Shown here in pieces: positions 9,803 through 20,786 of a DNA stretch of 64,000 nt. Every line of letters begins with the position of its first letter. Within the stretch, counting starts at the first letter, position 1. The position numbers and the translations under genes were made by a program. The stretch spans positions 496,001-560,000 of the forward strand of contig CATKHK010000015.1 of NCBI GenBank assembly GCA_949751835.1, read 5' to 3'. The DNA is from Blepharisma japonicum. Its lineage: Eukaryota > Ciliophora > Heterotrichea > Heterotrichida > Blepharismidae. A model generated the notes under the pieces. That model was given only the letters and a program-made list of their open reading frames with translations, did not search any database and had not been told where the DNA came from.

Positions 9803-12394
9803 TTAAAGATCAACCTTTTTACCTTCTTCTAAGTTTGATTCTTTCTTTTCTTCAGTCTTTTCAACTTTTTGGGGTTCTTGTGTAATTTCTTCTTCATCTT
9901 TATTGTTTATTTCTTCTGATTTTTCTACTTCAGCTTCTTCAACATTATCTGAATTCTCAACAGTTTCTTCTTCATTTTCACTATCCAAAATTTCAACATC
10001 TCCTTCTTCGCTCGCTCCTTCCTCATCTTCATCATCATCTCCTTCAGGAAGATCAGGCTCTGCCAAAGGCTCTGTAGGTGAAACTTGCATCTTCTTGTTC
10101 ATCATTCTATAAATTCTACTTGAAAAATCTGGATCTTCATTAAGTGCAAATCCAGAAGCAAGCAGTCCTGTGTAGTAGTACATCCATCCATAATCTCTCA
10201 ATTGCTGAGTGCTTGGATCATCTTCCACCATTTCAAGCATCTTTTTAATAGCTGGATGAGCAGGATTTATTTCAAAAATTTTTCTTGGAACATAATGATC
10301 TGGAATTTTTTGCTGATTTGAGTAAGCCTGAGACTTAGCAATTCTATACATATTAGCTGTATACCCAGATTCTTGACTTACAATAACAACTGGATCTGTG
10401 GTAAGTCTTCTGCTAAGTGTGACTTTATCGACTTCTCTTCCTAATTGAGATTTCCACCAATCAGTTAATGGTTTGAATAATTCTTTAAGTTTTTGTTCTT
10501 TTTTCTCTTCATACTCAGTCATCACTCCAAGATCAAGCTCTCCTTTGGCAAGATTTTTGACCTTTTTTTCATCAAAATCTTTTATATAGCTAAACGCAAA
10601 TTCATCAAGAGGGTCATCAAGTAAAATCACTTCATATCCCATTTTTACTAATTTTTGGATATGGGGAGCCTTTTTAAGAGCTTCTAAATCTTCTCCTGCA
10701 AAATAATATATGAATTCTTGAGTAGATGGCATTCTTTCAATATATTCTGCAAAAGATGTAAGATCTTTTTCATCTCCACTTGTAGCAGTGCTTTGGAATC
10801 TTAATAGTTTTACCAGTTTGTTTCTATTATTAGCATCCTCAATAACTCCAGTTTTAATAGCTTTGCTAAAGTTTTTCCAGAACTCTGCATATCTTTCTTT
10901 TCCTTTTTTAAGACTCCATCTCAGCAAAACTTGGTACTCTTGGTCCATGTCTTTTTTAACCTCTTCATCTTCTCCTGTATATTTCCAGTCATCTTCATTA
11001 GGTCTTTCAACTTTCCACTCATCTTTATCATTAGCTAAATCTAATAGAGTATCAAGGACTTTTTTGACTATTTTGTTGTTCATGATTTTGAAGATTCTCT
11101 GCTGCTGTAAGGTCTCTCTGGAGACATTTAAAGGCATGTCGTCAGAGTGGATGACTCCTTTTAAGAAATTTAAATATTTTGGAATTAAATCTTCTGGACC
11201 TTCTGTAATTAGAACTCTTCTGACGTAAAGTCTTAAGCCTGACTTAGATTTGGTCACTTCTTCGTACATGTCCACTGGTGGATTGTCAGGGAGGAAGATA
11301 ATGGCTCTGAAATCAACTTCCCCTTCTCCATGGAAATGGGTGAAATATAGAGGCTCTGAGCCGTCTTTCTTGAGGGTTTGGTACAATTTGACGTAATCTT
11401 TGATTTTATTCTCTTTAGGCTCATTAAGCCAAATTGCTTTTTTAGTGTTTACTTGTTCCCAGACCCATTCTGTTGTTTTTTCACTTTTGGTTCTTTTCTT
11501 TTCTTCATCTGAAAGTGTGGGCTCTTCTATTTCATCAGGGACTTCTTCTCCATTAGCAATTTTTTCTTCTCTTTCTTTTAATAAAGCAGCTCTTTTTTCT
11601 TCCAATTTTTTGGCTTCTTTGACTTCTTCTTCCTTTATTTCTTCTTCTGTCATCGGCACGTCAATATGCTTGTCTTTTTCCAAATACAAATATATAGGAT
11701 AATCAATAAATTCTGAATAGCTTTTAATTGTGTCTTGAATAGTCTTTTTATCCAAAAATTCTTCAGCGTCTTGTTTAAGCTTAAGAATAACTTCAGTTCC
11801 TCTGCCTAGAGTGTTTCCTCTTGGGTCTTTTTTAACAGTAAATTGAGGTCCAGCAGATGATGTCCAAATGTATTGGTCATCGTCATCATGTTTACTCACA
11901 ACAGTAACCTTATCTGCAGCTAAGAAACTGCTATAAAAACCAACTCCAAACTGCCCAATTAGATTTATACTTCCACCTTTTGCAATAGCTTCTAAGAATT
12001 GTGTAGTTCCTGACCTTGCGACTGTGCCTAGTTTTTCAACTAAATCAGTTTTGGTCATCCCAATTCCTTTATCTGAAATGGTTAGTGTTTTTTTTGCAGG
12101 ATCATAAGATATGCGGATTTCTAAATCACCGTAGTCTTTTTCTGGGTTCATTAGAGCAAGAAATCTGACTTTGTCCATAGCATCTGATGCGTTAGAAATG
12201 AGCTCTCTTAAGAAGACCTCTTTATTAATGTAAAGAGAATTTATAATGATATCCATGAGGCTTGCGACTTCTGCTTGGAATTCGTATTTTTCAGATGTTT
12301 CTTCGAGAGTAGTTAGCTCGTGGTCTTTTGATACTTCTTCTTCAATTCCGTGAGCTGTTAAGACCAACAGCAAAAGTAAGTACCTAAAGGACAT
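9803..12394 (-). CDS. GRP94: Endoplasmin (GRP94), ER-lumen HSP90 chaperone
   Basis: The protein has 863 residues, close to the usual 800-850. A signal peptide (MSFRYLLLLLVLTAHG) precedes the N-terminal ATPase domain, which has FLRELISNASDAMDKVRF, ISDKGIGMTKTDL and GQFGVGFYSSF. A charged linker follows (EEEIKEEEVKEAKK), then the middle domain (WLNEPKENKIKDY, LYVRRVLI, LPLNVSRETLQQQ) and the C-terminal dimer domain. The tail is very acidic and ends KKVDL. This is the ER position, but KVDL differs from the canonical KDEL/HDEL signal. No intron and no in-frame TGA; every Trp is TGG. It diverges from the kelch gene with 171 nt between the starts. Confidence 0.97.
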   Translation of the reverse strand: MSFRYLLLLLVLTAHGIEEEVSKDHELTTLEETSEKYEFQAEVASLMDIIINSLYINKEVFLRELISNASDAMDKVRFLALMNPEKDYGDLEIRISYDPAKKTLTISDKGIGMTKTDLVEKLGTVARSGTTQFLEAIAKGGSINLIGQFGVGFYSSFLAADKVTVVSKHDDDDQYIWTSSAGPQFTVKKDPRGNTLGRGTEVILKLKQDAEEFLDKKTIQDTIKSYSEFIDYPIYLYLEKDKHIDVPMTEEEIKEEEVKEAKKLEEKRAALLKEREEKIANGEEVPDEIEEPTLSDEEKKRTKSEKTTEWVWEQVNTKKAIWLNEPKENKIKDYVKLYQTLKKDGSEPLYFTHFHGEGEVDFRAIIFLPDNPPVDMYEEVTKSKSGLRLYVRRVLITEGPEDLIPKYLNFLKGVIHSDDMPLNVSRETLQQQRIFKIMNNKIVKKVLDTLLDLANDKDEWKVERPNEDDWKYTGEDEEVKKDMDQEYQVLLRWSLKKGKERYAEFWKNFSKAIKTGVIEDANNRNKLVKLLRFQSTATSGDEKDLTSFAEYIERMPSTQEFIYYFAGEDLEALKKAPHIQKLVKMGYEVILLDDPLDEFAFSYIKDFDEKKVKNLAKGELDLGVMTEYEEKKEQKLKELFKPLTDWWKSQLGREVDKVTLSRRLTTDPVVIVSQESGYTANMYRIAKSQAYSNQQKIPDHYVPRKIFEINPAHPAIKKMLEMVEDDPSTQQLRDYGWMYYYTGLLASGFALNEDPDFSSRIYRMMNKKMQVSPTEPLAEPDLPEGDDDEDEEGASEEGDVEILDSENEEETVENSDNVEEAEVEKSEEINNKDEEEITQEPQKVEKTEEKKESNLEEGKKVDL

Positions 12395-12565
12395 ATTTAT
12401 ACACGTGTTAAATAAGAATTATTTAGATTATTAATTTGATATTTGAAAGGTGCGTATGCGAATTCTCATAATTGCAATCGAAATTAATTTATTGAAGATT
12501 GATGAAAAAGTATGAAATTGATAAATTCAGAAAATAAGGCTATTTAAACGATTATAATCTTAAAT

Positions 12566-13975
12566 ATGCACTCTTATAGATGCTCCTATCAAATGTGCTC
12601 AGGCATCCCTAAATGAATGTGTGCATGTTCAAGTCCTCCCATATTACTATGCCAGACACATCTTGGTGTTCACATTATATCAAATAGCCCTCCTTCTTGC
12701 AGCCCACAAATTTTCGAACTTCAGCCTGTGAATGCTGAAAGTAAAATAAAATTTATTCAGCACATCAAATCTCAGGAGTTTTATATAAAGAAAACAAAGA
12801 AGGACTTAATAGCACAAGCCAGCCACATAAATGATTTGGTCAGTAAGGTGCTAATAAAGGCTTTAAGAGATCTGAAAAAATTAGAAATGCATTCCTCTTT
12901 GCTATTAAAAGAAGCAATTAATACAGATACTAATTGCACACCTTTCAATGAGGTCGGATATATTTTATCAAAAAATCCAGATGAAATCAATAATTTGCTT
13001 CCCAGCTGAAATTTTTCAGAGTTTTTAAATCCTATTAATGAAATATGCACGAATCTGGAGCAATATCTTGATATAAATTCTACTCTAATTGGTTCTAAAA
13101 TTATACAAAGTTGCATAATTACTTCTAGCCCTTTATCTCAGCCAATCCCAACGCAATCTTTCCCTAATCCTGTTATACAAAATAGTTCAAAACCCCAGGA
13201 AATTCCGCTTTCCAGTAGCAGTCTCATTTTTTATCATTCCACAAATAGACAAATAATCGAAATTGACACAAATACAAATACTTCTAAAGATGACTCAATC
13301 AATCTTGAAAGTTATATGTCTCAAGGGATTTCTATGATAAGACTTCCAAATAACACAATATTTTGTTACGGAGATACGGACGATAACAGAAGAGGATCTA
13401 CTTTCATTATTGAAAGTACATCTAGAATAAAACATCTGGAAAATGGCTGGCCTTGCAAATGAGCATCACTTGTGTACTTAAATGAAACTATTTATGCATT
13501 TGGGGGATTGGATGGAAGAAGTAAGCTAGATATATTTCGCAGATTTGACACTAGATGGAACCGGCCAGGAAAAATGCCTTGCTTTATAGGCTATTCTTCA
13601 GCAGCAACTTTTCAAGGGAAAGCTTATGTAGTGGATTATGAGTTTGGATATCTCTATTCATTCGACCCAGACACTTCCAATTTTCAACGAATTCAGACAT
13701 TTAAAGCCTCAGCTTTGAAATTGCTATTTTCGGATATGGATAATCTTTATGTGGTAGAGTCGGGAGGATCTATTTATATGGGGCTTCCTCCACAAAAGTT
13801 GGTTAAAGTGCATGCTCCACTGCCAAATCTTTTTGCTGATAGACTTGTTTCGCCTATTTTAGTTGTTGATAGTTTTGCTTATTATGTCGCTCTTCAAAGT
13901 AAAGTCTCAGAGTATGTTTTATACAAATTTGACATGAGAAGACGAGTAAACTCAAAAGAAAAAGAATGGCTATAA
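12566..13975 (+). CDS. Cysteine/histidine-rich (B-box-like) plus kelch-repeat protein
   Basis: With TGA as Trp the frame runs from ATG 12566 to TAA, 469 residues. The N-terminus has C-x4-C, then MCACSSPPILLCQTHLGVH, a B-box-like zinc-binding Cys/His pattern; its Trp (just before MCAC) comes from TGA. A helical segment follows (FIQHIKSQEFYIKKTKKDLI to LLLKEAIN), then a beta-propeller region from about residue 200 with kelch-type blades: YLNETIYAFGGLDGRSKLDIF and FQGKAYVVDYEFGYLYSFDP. Starting instead at 12617 would cut away half the Cys/His motif, hence the upstream start. The architecture resembles TRIM-like or kelch adaptor proteins, but a RING is not seen. Function unknown; possibly a ubiquitin-ligase or cytoskeletal adaptor. 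Confidence 0.8.
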
Positions 13976-13995
13976 TAATAGACATAGTATTATTT

Positions 13996-14619
13996 TTAAA
14001 TATTTCTTATTACAATTTTCGGATCATTTAATTTGCTGGGTAAAATAAGTTCTTCATTTGACGATTCACTTCTAGCACTTAATTTTAAGTCTTCGCTTAT
14101 TATTTTTTTGTGTCTTTTAGGTACTCCGCATGACCTTTCTCGGCTTTTTCTAAGTGTGTGCCTCTCAGATTTCAGACGACTTACACTTGGGCAAAGTTGT
14201 CTTACAAACAAATTTTCTTTAACAACTATAGGATCAAGCTGAAGATAAATTTTAAAGGCATTACTTGAAGGAATGGAAATAGCAGATCTTTTATGCTTGA
14301 CAGAATTTAAATCACTTTTCTCTTTTTTTTTGAAAATTTGGAACTTTCTTGTTGATTTATTAACTGATACTGGAAACTGTGCATTTTCGATGCTTTGAAA
14401 ACTATCAAAAGATTTATAATTATCAATTGAATTTCGAATTGAGCGCTTTCCATGCGATATTTTATCTAATGATACTTCAATTAATGACTTTAATTTTTCC
14501 AAATTTTCGTTTTCGTTATTAGCTCTGTGTGGTGAAATGTTTCTGAGTTTTAATTTGTCTCTTAATTTGATTTTCTGAATTCATTCATTGACTTTCTGAT
14601 TTTCTGAAATTGAAAACAT
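13996..14619 (-). CDS. Basic hypothetical protein
   Basis: The frame from ATG 14617-14619 to TAA 13996-13998 encodes 207 residues, with one TGA read as Trp near residue 13 (NEWIQKIKLRDKLKL). It is strongly basic and Ser-rich (RHTLRKSRERSCGVPKRHKK), has no membrane segment, and ends in a short hydrophobic KIVIRNI. I do not recognise a family. It is convergent with the kelch gene (20 nt between stops) and divergent from SEC12, with only 41 nt between the two starts, so the promoter region is probably shared. Confidence 0.65.
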
Positions 14620-14660
14620 GCTTATTATAAAGAATCATTTTTATCTTAAATTCCATAATT

Positions 14661-15671
14661 ATGAATTCATTGCCTTTTCCTATTTGGGCTCTGTGCTTTT
14701 ACAAAGACAACCTTATCATAAGTGGAGGAGGCGGTGGTAAAGCATATGGAGTCAAAAATATGCTTGCTCTATACAAAGCTGAAATTCCATTAAAAACTCC
14801 AATCAAAGAAGAAGACACAGGGACAGATTTAGTGGGATCTTTAGAATGGCTCAAAAAAATCGATGTCATTATAGCAGGAATAAGAAAAGATATCCTCATT
14901 ATCAGAATTTCCCCAAAATCTGACATAGAAAAACTCCATAGAATCCAATGTGAAGAGTCAAAATCAATTTCATACATTAAAGGTTCAGCAGATAATACAA
15001 TGCTTTTGGAAGGTGCAGATGAAGGATCTATAAAGCTCTGAAGAATTAACGGTGGAGATAAAAGCCTATCGAAGATTGTTGAGATGGAACATAATAGTAG
15101 TCTGACAGGGATAGATATCATACCAAACAATTTAATGGTTTGCGCTACTTTTAAAGACAAAACTTGTAGAATTTACGAAATTCCTGCTGGATTGTATGTG
15201 AAAACTCTTTATTTTTCGAGGAAATGTGACCCTCAAGGGCTTATGTTTAAAGGCTGCTGCTTTTCTGAAAAAAATGATTATTTGTATACAATACAAACAG
15301 GATTGAAAGCTGGGAGCTATTTTACAAAATGAGACGTAAATAAGGGTTTTCATCCAATAAACACAAAACAAATACATAGTGGCCAATCTTGTGTATTAAA
15401 AGGAAGTAAATCAGGAAAATATGCAGCTATAGGAACAAGTGATGGGTCTCTAAAAGTGATAGACACTCAAAATTTATCATTAATATATAGCAAACTTGAG
15501 TTCTCTCTGCCAGTGACAGCTCTTGATTTTAATATATCTGAAAAATCAATTTTTGCGGGATCTGCTGACTATGCGTATAAGAGGATCGCCGTAAAAGAAT
15601 CAAGTAAAAATACCTGCTACTTCGTTTTGGCACTCATTATATCAATCATAATTCCTTATTTATTTTCCTAG
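14661..15671 (+). CDS. SEC12: SEC12/PREB-like SAR1 guanine-nucleotide exchange factor
   Basis: The 336-residue frame contains two TGA read as Trp (IKLWRING and FTKWDVNKG). The N-terminus has SGGGGGKAYGVKN, the glycine-rich K-loop region typical of the Sec12 beta-propeller that binds potassium and promotes nucleotide exchange on SAR1. WD40-like blades follow: LVGSLEWLKKIDVIIAG, GSIKLWRI, DKTCRIYEIPAG, SDGSLKVID, AGSADYAYKRIAV. The last 20 or so residues are a single membrane helix (VLALIISIIIPYLF), giving the expected tail-anchored ER topology. The protein starts COPII coat assembly at ER exit sites. Length matches the short Sec12 proteins. Confidence 0.85.
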
Positions 15672-15900
15672 AATAATACTTCATGCTTTATAGGTTTAAA
15701 TTGCTCTATAATTTGTTATTTGCTCTTATACATTATTATTTGCACTATTAATTTAATAGCAAAGAATTAGCTTCTTAATGCACACTTAATACACTTAGCT
15801 TCCAATATTACAAAATTCCGTATTTTAATTAAATCAAGCCTACAATACCTTTGCATAGACTTTAGAGATATGCAAATATGTTGATAAATTATACATATAA

Positions 15901-16266
15901 ATGGCAGCTTCTCTTAATTCATACTTCGAAAACTGTGGAAGATCTCTTGAAGTGACATCCTTAAGCTTATGTGACAACAACGGTGTAGAAATTATCAACT
16001 GGGGTGAAAAGATCCAAGAAATTCAGCTTTTATCTGCAATGTTTCAAAGTACGCTTGAAAACTCTGTTAAACTCCCAATTGGAAGAGCCAAACATATTAC
16101 ACTGTTTTACTCACAAAAAGTCCTAATCCAAAAGAGCATGGATTCAATGTTTTTAGCAATTGTAATGCCTCGAGATGGGCCTATTGGAAAAGTTTTGACC
16201 CAATTAGACAAAATAGAAAGAGATCTTTCACCATTAGCCCAGATAATTGCATCAAGGGAGTCATAA
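15901..16266 (+). CDS. LAMTOR3: LAMTOR3 (MP1)-like roadblock protein, Ragulator subunit
   Basis: A 121-residue protein of the roadblock/LC7 fold. SLEVTSLSLCDNNGVEIIN is the first strand pair, IGRAKHITLFYSQKVLIQ and SMFLAIVMPRDGPIGKVL are the central strands, and the final helix LDKIERDLSPLAQII matches the LAMTOR3 ending in which a short helix packs after a conserved acidic-Leu-x-P-L. LAMTOR3 is part of the lysosomal Ragulator scaffold for Rag GTPases and mTORC1, and a MAP-kinase scaffold in animals. The ATG at 15901 gives the usual length. It is convergent with the OSCA gene, 20 nt between stops. Confidence 0.75.
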   Translation: MAASLNSYFENCGRSLEVTSLSLCDNNGVEIINWGEKIQEIQLLSAMFQSTLENSVKLPIGRAKHITLFYSQKVLIQKSMDSMFLAIVMPRDGPIGKVLTQLDKIERDLSPLAQIIASRES

Positions 16267-16286
16267 TAGAATTAATATAAGAAAAA

Positions 16287-18180
16287 TTAATTATACTTCT
16301 CCTGCCTGTTAATGCTTAATTGTTTTCTAGTTTCTAGAGGATGATAATATTTTTCTATGTCTACATCAAATATGAGCCCTTCTTCTTCGAACGTTTCTGA
16401 ACTAAATCCGAGCTTCAGAACTTTTTCAATGTCCAAACTTTTCCAATATACCAGAGTGAAAATAATAATTGATAGAATAATAAGGACAATGGAAACTGCA
16501 AAATATGTTATTGAGTTACTCAGGAAGAGAAAATAGCATGTCATCAATTGAAAAAATAATGTAGCCACAAGTAGATATCTTGTTACCATTCGTGGAATTC
16601 TGTCTGCAGTCGTTGTTTTTACCGTACAATAAAAACACAACAAGTTATATTTTGCAGTCCAGTACTAAATATAATTTACTCTTGATATAAAAAAAGCAGC
16701 ACCCACAATTAATATTATGGGATATGCGACAGAGAATGAAAGGATAATAATAAGTGAGGAGATTGAAATCCCATACTCATAAGCCCATCTAAATTCATAT
16801 GCCTATATAGATTTTACTTCGTACTTGAAATCCAACTAACGGCACAATAAAAGTATACGTTACCATAACAAGCAGAAATTTAAACAATGCACTTACAGTT
16901 TCTTCACTTTTATTGCCAAGTTCTTGCTTTTTTACAATATGGTTTACACTGACCCTTACAATTGCAGATTGATATAGTAAAAGTATCAGAGACGGGACCA
17001 GCTGGCTAATAGCTCCTTGGTAAATAGATTTAGCACCTACAAGATCTAAAAGTTCTACTAATATCTGCAGTAGAGTTGATGGCGTAATTAATAAAAAGAA
17101 ACATATAATAAATGTAATCCATAGCATAAGCCGAGTTACCCATAATTTATGCCTTTTAGTAGTCATATTATGCCAATTGATTTCTCCAGGAGAAGGAGCT
17201 AAATGCAAATTCCATGCACAAGAATTCAAGGAATCTTTTTTTCCTTGGAAATTTTGTACAACATTAAAAGCTACTAAAGGAGATTTGCATAAAACGTATG
17301 CTATTCCAGAAGATTCATTTTTACCATATTCAGTTGCTGCATTTAATCTCAAAGTTAAATCTTTTACAATAGTTTCATAATATTTAATAGCATCAGTCTT
17401 TTCTCCACATAATTTAGGACTAATTTTAGCATATTCACCTTTTACGAGATAATAATCTTTGAAATGCTGAAGGCGAGTTTTTGCTTCATCTAATTCTAGC
17501 TTAATTTTTGCAGCATCAGCCAAATCTGGAACAATATACACATTTTGTATATCATTTCCATATTGTGATCTTAATAATTCAAATACTTCTTTAGTAGCTT
17601 GAGGCGGCTTTATGCTGGTTGGAATTCCCCATATTTCAATTGTATATTTATTTATGGTATTTACTAATTCAGAAGGCTTTGAATGAATAGTTGATGCGTG
17701 GCCAATGTATGCGCTAATAACAACAAACATGAGGATGGTAAATAAAACAAAAAATACCAGAACAACAGCCATGATATCATATTGGTCTAATATATGGGCC
17801 ATGCTTATATAATTCATACTTTTATCTATTTTAGATTCGCCGTAATATGCATAAACTGGAATTAATATCCCACAACCTAAAATAGCAAAAGCTATCATTC
17901 CTGCTCCTAAAACTAAGTGCAGAGCTAAATAAAGCTGCCCTTCAATACCGCTGTAATAGCTCATTTCAGAGAAAGGAATTTTTCAAACGTTTTTAAATAG
18001 AACATGCAGAGGGGTGTCTGATTCAGAATAAATAGGAACCTTTATTTCTCTTTCTTCTAATTTAAGATTTATCGGCTTATTTCTATATTTTCGATAAACA
18101 GAAAACGCACAAAATTCAAGGGAGAATAAAATTATGTCAATCCCAATTGTAAGTATTAGAGCCCAAATTGAGTCATCCAT
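16287..18180 (-). CDS. OSCA/TMEM63 (CSC1) mechanosensitive channel homologue with internal gap
   Basis: Three frame segments form one gene starting at ATG 18178-18180. The first join is a TGA read as Trp (HVLFKNVWKIPFSEMSYY). The last is a perfect 15-nt intron at 16665-16679, after which TAKYNLLCFY continues. Family marks: the N-terminal span, APSPGEINWHNMTTKRHKLW (the conserved P-x-x-I-x-W-x-N patch), and FRWAYEYGISIS to SVAYPIILIVGAAFF (the FxFGxxYa...YSxxxPli helix). Between VPLVGFQ (about 16825) and YEFRWAYEYG (about 16795) the frame changes and about 60 residues normally present in the family, including the F-F-V-N-Y helix, are missing. A consensus-looking 15-nt intron (16803-16817) lies there but does not restore the frame; a 22-nt GT-AG would. 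The gene may be damaged. Confidence 0.8.
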
Positions 18181-18446
18181 TATGTTATACGTTATTTACT
18201 ATTTAGTAAACAAAAATAATAAATGATTTTTAATTCTTGATAAATAAATCCATAATTGATCTGTAAATTTATTTGGCTAGATCTTGATTTTTGATAAATA
18301 CATTATTAGCTTATATTAATATTCACATATATAAAAAGGATATTTGTAAAAGAATATCAATATATAAGCGCCATCAATTCAATATGATTTACATTAGCTT
18401 CAAGGAATATTTACATTAATTTAATGATCAAATCCGAGAAATTAAT

Positions 18447-20027
18447 ATGGGAGATACTGAAAATCAGTTAGAAAATTTACCAATAATTTCAAGCGAAAAC
18501 AACATAAAAACACTTATAGTGGAAACCATAAGAGAAAATATTGATGAAATACTTTCTAGATCCTTAACAATCAGCTGCATTCAAGAAGAGATAGATAGGC
18601 GCTATAAACATAGTAAAAGCGAATTAAATGAATTCATCAGAACCCAACATAACTATAGCTTTGATATTAAGCAAGCTTTAAATAAATCAAAGGCTTGCTT
18701 TGAAGATATCCAGAGGCTTCAAGTTTATATAGATGAAATAACTGCAGATCTCAAATTTAAAGCATATCAAATCGACCTTCAAAAATTAGGTGAAGAAATT
18801 AAATATTTATGCCCCATGTCATATGCCCAACAATTAACAGCTGAAATAAGATCACTAGCAAAAGCTGAAGATCTCTTAAAAACCAATGAAGATCTCAAAA
18901 ATCTTGAAATTGAAGCATGAGATACCTTCATTACTAAAGATGATTTTGGAGAGCAAATGGCTAAGACTAAAAAAGAGTTTTATGAGCTGTTTAGAGGTTA
19001 TGCCAAATCAGAAGACCTTCAAAAACTATTAGAAGACGTCTCAAAGCACCAAGAAAGTGTAAGAAAAGAGCTCGATGGATCCAAAGCAAGAATGAACCAA
19101 TGAGGAACTCTTTTGCAGCAATCTATAAACGATATTGCAGAAGATCTCAAAAAAACAGCTACAAAAGAAGATTTGTCACTGGTAACTGAGCAGCTTAATT
19201 ATAAAGCTTATAAGTCTGACTTAGAAAAACTTGAGCGCTCAACCCTCCCTAAAATCGAAGAATTCAAAACTTGTATAAAATCTTTTCAGTACCAAATGGT
19301 CGACCATGAAGCTGTTTTAAGTAGATTTGACGAGCTGATTCTTGAAAAAGCTTCGAAATATGACTTACAAAAAATAAGCAAAAAAGTTTCAGCTGTTATA
19401 AAGCATGCAAGTGTAGAAGTAAAAGTTGATGATGTTTTAACAAAATTAAATATATTAATCACTGATAAAGAAGAAAAAGAAGAAACTATAAAAAGTATGC
19501 AGACACAGATATTGAAATTAAAAGAATATTGTGATAAAAGATATAGCGATTCTGGGGATCTGAAAATTATCAAAGAAAAATTGCAGAATTTTGAAAGTGA
19601 GATGCTAAGAAAAATAGATAGAGAAGATACAATAAATTTAGTAAGCGAGAAGGTAGACATAAGCGAAATTAATAGACTGATGGAGTCAATTGAGTCTGTT
19701 CATAAGCAAATAAAGCTTTTAGCTGTGCAGTTTGGGACTATGCAAAAGAGATTTATGGATTCGAACCCATCAGCTGTAGGTAAGCTAAAGAAAGACAATT
19801 TTTATAAAATCACACAAAAATTAGTCGATTATATTGTAGTTTCCAAGCCAACTGCTGATGACCCACCTTTGAATAATCAATTGAAGTCCTTTATAAAGCT
19901 TCCTGAAAGTAGCAGACTTACTCCAGAACCTCCTAAAAATACAACCCCTAGCACCAGAATGCTAACTCCAAGTTCAAGAATACTAACACCTCACAGGCGT
20001 ACATTTAACTCTTTTGAACAACTATAA
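18447..20027 (+). CDS. Coiled-coil protein with short KAxxxDL repeats
   Basis: The 526-residue frame carries two TGA read as Trp. It is almost wholly helical and shows a recurring short motif of the form A/T-K-x-x-DL-x-x-L: KAYQIDLQKLGEEI, LAKAEDLLK, YAKSEDLQKLLEDV, TATKEDLSLVTEQL, KAYKSDLEKLERS, KASKYDLQKISKKV. The C-terminal 60 residues are a Pro/Ser/Thr-rich tail with LTPSSRILTPHRR-type repeats, likely phosphorylated. No motor, kinase or zinc motif. The composition would suit a basal-body or axoneme structural protein, but that is only a guess. The gene at 26143 has a related KADLEDLKF motif. Confidence 0.75.
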
Positions 20028-20093
20028 ATCAGACTTTATTTACACGATTTAAAGGTGACATAATTTATTGAATAACTATAATTATTCTATTAT

Positions 20094-20642
20094 TTAATCT
20101 CTCTGACACGATCTTGCCTTAGGTATCATTGCTTTTACTTGGTTCTTGACCCCATCCCAATTTCCTTTCACAAATTGAATCTGGCTATCAACTTGTTCTT
20201 TTTGTGAGCTATAAGCGAACGGCACAGCAAATGCCAATATTGTTGCTAACCATAAAAAGCCTGCTGTGGAAAATATACCAGACACAAAAGTTGCGATAAA
20301 AAGAGCCAGCAAGACTTGAACAACATTTTCAGTGCTCTTCAGACTGTAGATTTTGCCAAAAGTTTTGTGGAATATGTCATTTCCAAAGGCTATTAAATCT
20401 TCTAGTACTTCTCGGGAAACAAATTCATACTCATCATCGGGAAAGGTTGAAGGGTTTATTGTCTGGTAGATAAAAACTACAACTAAGTTTGATAGACAGA
20501 TGTAGCTCAAGATCTCAATCAGTGAGTAATCACCAAACACAATGAGATAAAACACTAGATTCAAACAACCAAAGACTAGCCCTGATAGTTTTGGCTCTTT
20601 CCAAGATAAAATGTTATGGACTTTTTCCCAGCCTTCTGCCAT
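20094..20642 (-). CDS. Reticulon-like ER membrane-shaping protein
   Basis: A 182-residue protein. It opens with the reticulon-domain signature ILSWKEPKLSGLVFG, followed by a first long hydrophobic hairpin (LNLVFYLIVFGDYSLIEILSYICLSNLVVVFI), a hydrophilic loop of about 60 residues, a second hairpin (VLLALFIATFVSGIFSTAGFLWLATILAFAVPF) and a short charged tail. This is the full RHD layout; reticulons curve and tubulate the ER. The first Met gives the family's usual short N-terminus. It converges with the coiled-coil gene, 66 nt between stops. Confidence 0.88.
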   Translation of the reverse strand: MAEGWEKVHNILSWKEPKLSGLVFGCLNLVFYLIVFGDYSLIEILSYICLSNLVVVFIYQTINPSTFPDDEYEFVSREVLEDLIAFGNDIFHKTFGKIYSLKSTENVVQVLLALFIATFVSGIFSTAGFLWLATILAFAVPFAYSSQKEQVDSQIQFVKGNWDGVKNQVKAMIPKARSCQRD

Positions 20643-20786
20643 TTAATTATTTATTGCGTGATGCATTATCATTTGTATTAAAGAGCTATTCTGTCTGAAA
20701 TTAAGTTATGTACATATATATATAAACATGCATTAAGATGACAAAATTATAGCGAAAACTGATACATATAGACACTTATGTAGATA

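Noticed and set aside
10788-11228. 146-codon plus-strand frame opposite GRP94
   Set aside because: Antisense of a conserved coding region; composition (Ser, Leu, Phe) fits a shadow, and GRP94 motifs are clear on the other strand.
16803-16824. A normal 22-nt intron in the OSCA gene
   Set aside because: All ten other introns are 15 nt, and splicing it would still leave out a core helix; kept only as an alternative to damage.
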